Program-made: the position numbers and the translations under genes | Notes under the pieces: generated by a model | The model's input: the letters and a program-made list of their open reading frames with translations, nothing else | Told to the model about the DNA's origin: nothing | Database searches by the model: none | Source: Acetobacterium sp. | Lineage (GTDB): Bacteria > Bacillota > Clostridia > Eubacteriales > Eubacteriaceae | Assembly: GCA_022013395.1 (NCBI GenBank) | Contig: JAKLQL010000089.1 | Coordinates: 1-7,439, forward strand | Direction: 5' to 3' | DNA length: 7,439 bases | Part shown: piece after piece, positions 6,321-7,439 of the stretch | How the letters are laid out: the number at the start of each line of letters is the position of its first letter | Position numbering within the stretch: the first letter of the stretch is position 1

Positions 6321-7096
6321 TGATTGGCATCAATCCGGTCGACGCATTTTAGCAGCTCTTCAATCGAATTGAATTTGTTACTGCAGCACGCTTCAATCCG
6401 ATCGACAAGGATGATCTTCATACCCAGCTTTTTTGCGGCATTGATCTTGTCCACTACCCCACCCATGTTGCCGCTTTCCTTTGTTACCAATACCGATGCA
6501 TTACAGTATTTGAACAATTCAATGTTCAGAGCTTCGTTATAGGGACCCTTGATGGCGATGATATTTTTCGGATTGAAACCCAGCTTTTCGCATTTACATA
6601 GAACTTTCCAATCCGGCAGGACTCTCAGATAAACCCGTTCCTGAAAGTTGGGAATTTTTGTGAAAATTTCAATTTTATTGCTTCCCAGGGTGAGCAGAAT
6701 ATTACCTTCACAATTGATCAGTTGATCGCAAGCTTCGCCATAATTCTTGACACTGTTAATCTCCGGATCATCTTCGTAACTCACCCGCTCCCGTTCAAAA
6801 CGAAGATAGGGCAGCGCTTCGCATTTGCAAACATTTATTGCATTTCGGGTTACTTCTGATGAAAATGGATTGGAAGCATCAATTAAACAGGCCGGATTAA
6901 GGATTCTGATTAACTGCGTAATATGATCCTTATTCAGTTTTCCCTGATAAATATCCAGATTTTCAAACTCCTCCAGCATCCCGCCCCCCATTCGGGTAGT
7001 AACAGTTACCGCCGTATCATGGTTCATCTCCAATAGTTTTTTAATGACTGCTTTTGCATCTGTTGTCCCGGCTATTACCAATACTTTTGACATCAT
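6317..7096 (-). CDS. cobK: Precorrin-6A / cobalt-precorrin-6A reductase
   Basis: This cytoplasmic enzyme (CobK/CbiJ family) uses NADPH to reduce the corrin ring intermediate precorrin-6A, or its cobalt form, in cobalamin synthesis. Its 259 residues match the family length. Visible motifs are the N-terminal nucleotide-binding strand VLVIAGTTDA (5-14), LIDASNPFSSEVTRNA (71-86), YLRFER (97-102), LTLGSNKIEIF (135-145), IAIKGPYNEALN (180-191) and VTKESGNMGGVVDKINAA (204-221). The last block and the DASxPF block are the most diagnostic. Two ATGs in tandem (7096, 7093) follow GGAGGG; the second has better spacing (4 nt after GGAGG), so the true protein may be one residue shorter. In an anaerobe with a cobalt-early pathway the substrate would be cobalt-precorrin-6A (cbiJ). 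It is the only corrin-synthesis gene in view. Confidence 0.93.
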   Translation of the reverse strand: MMSKVLVIAGTTDAKAVIKKLLEMNHDTAVTVTTRMGGGMLEEFENLDIYQGKLNKDHITQLIRILNPACLIDASNPFSSEVTRNAINVCKCEALPYLRFERERVSYEDDPEINSVKNYGEACDQLINCEGNILLTLGSNKIEIFTKIPNFQERVYLRVLPDWKVLCKCEKLGFNPKNIIAIKGPYNEALNIELFKYCNASVLVTKESGNMGGVVDKINAAKKLGMKIILVDRIEACCSNKFNSIEELLKCVDRIDANH

Positions 7097-7128
7097 CCCT
7101 CCATCATTCGATCACATATTTTTTGCAC

Positions 7129-7168
7129 AAAAAAAACCTCACTCTCTCTAAAAAAAAGACAGTGAGGT
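7129..7168 (-). terminator. Intrinsic terminator in the riboswitch expression platform
   Basis: On the minus strand ACCTCACT (7161-7168) pairs perfectly with AGTGAGGT (7136-7143) and is followed by eight T (7129-7136). It lies between the cobalamin aptamer and cobK, about 33 nt before the cobK start, with no gene before it, so it is best read as a conditional terminator. GGAGGT upstream (7193-7198) can pair with the ACCTC at 7164-7168 and would break this stem, giving a candidate antiterminator. Confidence 0.85.
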
Positions 7169-7170
7169 CG

Positions 7171-7234
7171 CAAAAAAAGCCCGCAAAAATAAACCTCCTC
7201 TATCTCTCGTAGAGTTTGAGTTATTAAAGCAGGC
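7171..7234 (-). promoter_or_regulatory. Possible additional terminator/switching helix joined to the B12 box
   Basis: GCCTGC at the 3' end of the B12-box region (7229-7234) can pair fully, with one G-U, with GCGGGC (7179-7184). That segment is followed at once by seven T (7172-7178). The 44-nt loop contains its own small hairpin, CTCTA/TAGAG. This looks like a second U-tract structure upstream of the main terminator. The long loop makes it weaker than the downstream one, and it may act as part of the switching rather than as a terminator. Confidence 0.4.
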
Positions 7235-7400
7235 AGGTCTTCTGGCTCAAGCGTCAACATTACCTCCTATCTTCCCATATGACTACAGTGGCATTCCTGG
7301 AGGAACTCTTCTTTTACAGCGGCGGGACCGCGGGGAATTTTCACCCCTCTTCCCATTTAATCGGCCTGCAATACAATGGATTGCAACCGACACCTGTTCG
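7229..7400 (-). ncRNA. Cobalamin riboswitch aptamer
   Basis: The leader of the cobalt operon carries the hallmark cobalamin aptamer elements, read on the minus strand. The 5' P1 strand is CAGGTG (7391-7396), followed by a long P2 hairpin (TCGG/CCGA with TGCAAT/ATTGCA) and the conserved core GGGGTGAAAATTCCCC. Next come GCGGTCCCGCCGCTGTAA (about 7315-7332), a GCCACTGTAGTC segment and TGGGAAG. It ends with the B12 box GCCAGAAGACCTGCC (7232-7246), which has one change, A for G, from the common GCCAGGAGACCTGCC. CAGGT pairs with ACCTG to close P1. In this class, cobalamin (usually adenosylcobalamin) binding reduces expression; the terminator downstream fits transcriptional control of cobK-cbiQOMN. 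The promoter must lie near or beyond the right edge. Confidence 0.96.
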
Positions 7401-7439
7401 ATTTTTATTCAATTTATTCGTTTTTTTTAAACGATCTAC

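Noticed and set aside
7404..7439. Promoter for the riboswitch-led operon at the right edge
   Set aside because: The stretch is AT-rich and offers weak -10-like hexamers, but no -35/-10 pair with proper spacing; the promoter may lie outside the window.

Overview
The window reads like a moderately AT-rich Gram-positive anaerobe of the Clostridia. The clues are purine-rich Shine-Dalgarno sites, long U-tract terminators, a lipoprotein-type solute-binding protein and a cobalamin riboswitch with a terminator-type expression platform. An acetogen such as Acetobacterium would fit its cobalt and molybdate/tungstate transport content, but that genus-level guess is inference. Every supported gene lies on the minus strand, so transcription runs from high to low coordinates.

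Region A (7439 to about 2139) is one cobalamin-controlled cobalt operon. It starts with a cobalamin riboswitch (7229-7400), followed by a leader with two U-tract structures. Then come cobK (precorrin-6A reductase), cbiQ, cbiO, cbiM, cbiN and a DMT/EamA-family transporter with a 62-residue histidine-rich tail. Junctions are tight (TTGA overlap, 3-nt gap, TAATG overlap), except for a 59-nt gap with a hairpin after cbiO and a 54-nt gap before the EamA gene. A Rho-independent terminator (2139-2168) closes the unit. CbiMNQO is an energy-coupling-factor (ECF) cobalt importer: CbiM binds the metal, CbiN assists, CbiQ is the transmembrane coupling protein and CbiO the ATPase. High cobalamin should shut off both cobalt uptake and the one corrin-ring reductase encoded here. 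The gene order Q-O-M-N, the His-rich insert in CbiQ and the His-rich EamA protein are the least ordinary parts.

Region B (about 2138-1795) is non-coding. It holds the promoter of the next operon, with perfect -35 and -10 hexamers and palindromes over both, and an unexplained stretch (2013-2111) with nested complementary segments and a U-tract.

Region C (1794-1) is a classical ABC importer operon of the molybdate/tungstate type: lipoprotein binding protein, ModB-like permease and the first 57 residues of the ATPase, which runs off the left edge. The binding protein belongs to the ModA superfamily but lacks the usual serines in the two anion-binding loops, so its substrate should be treated as unproven.

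I found no tRNA, rRNA, CRISPR array, insertion sequence or phage gene. The most notable observations are the riboswitch expression platform, the His-rich additions around the cobalt transporter, and the orphan structured intergenic stretch; nothing here proves a wholly new system.
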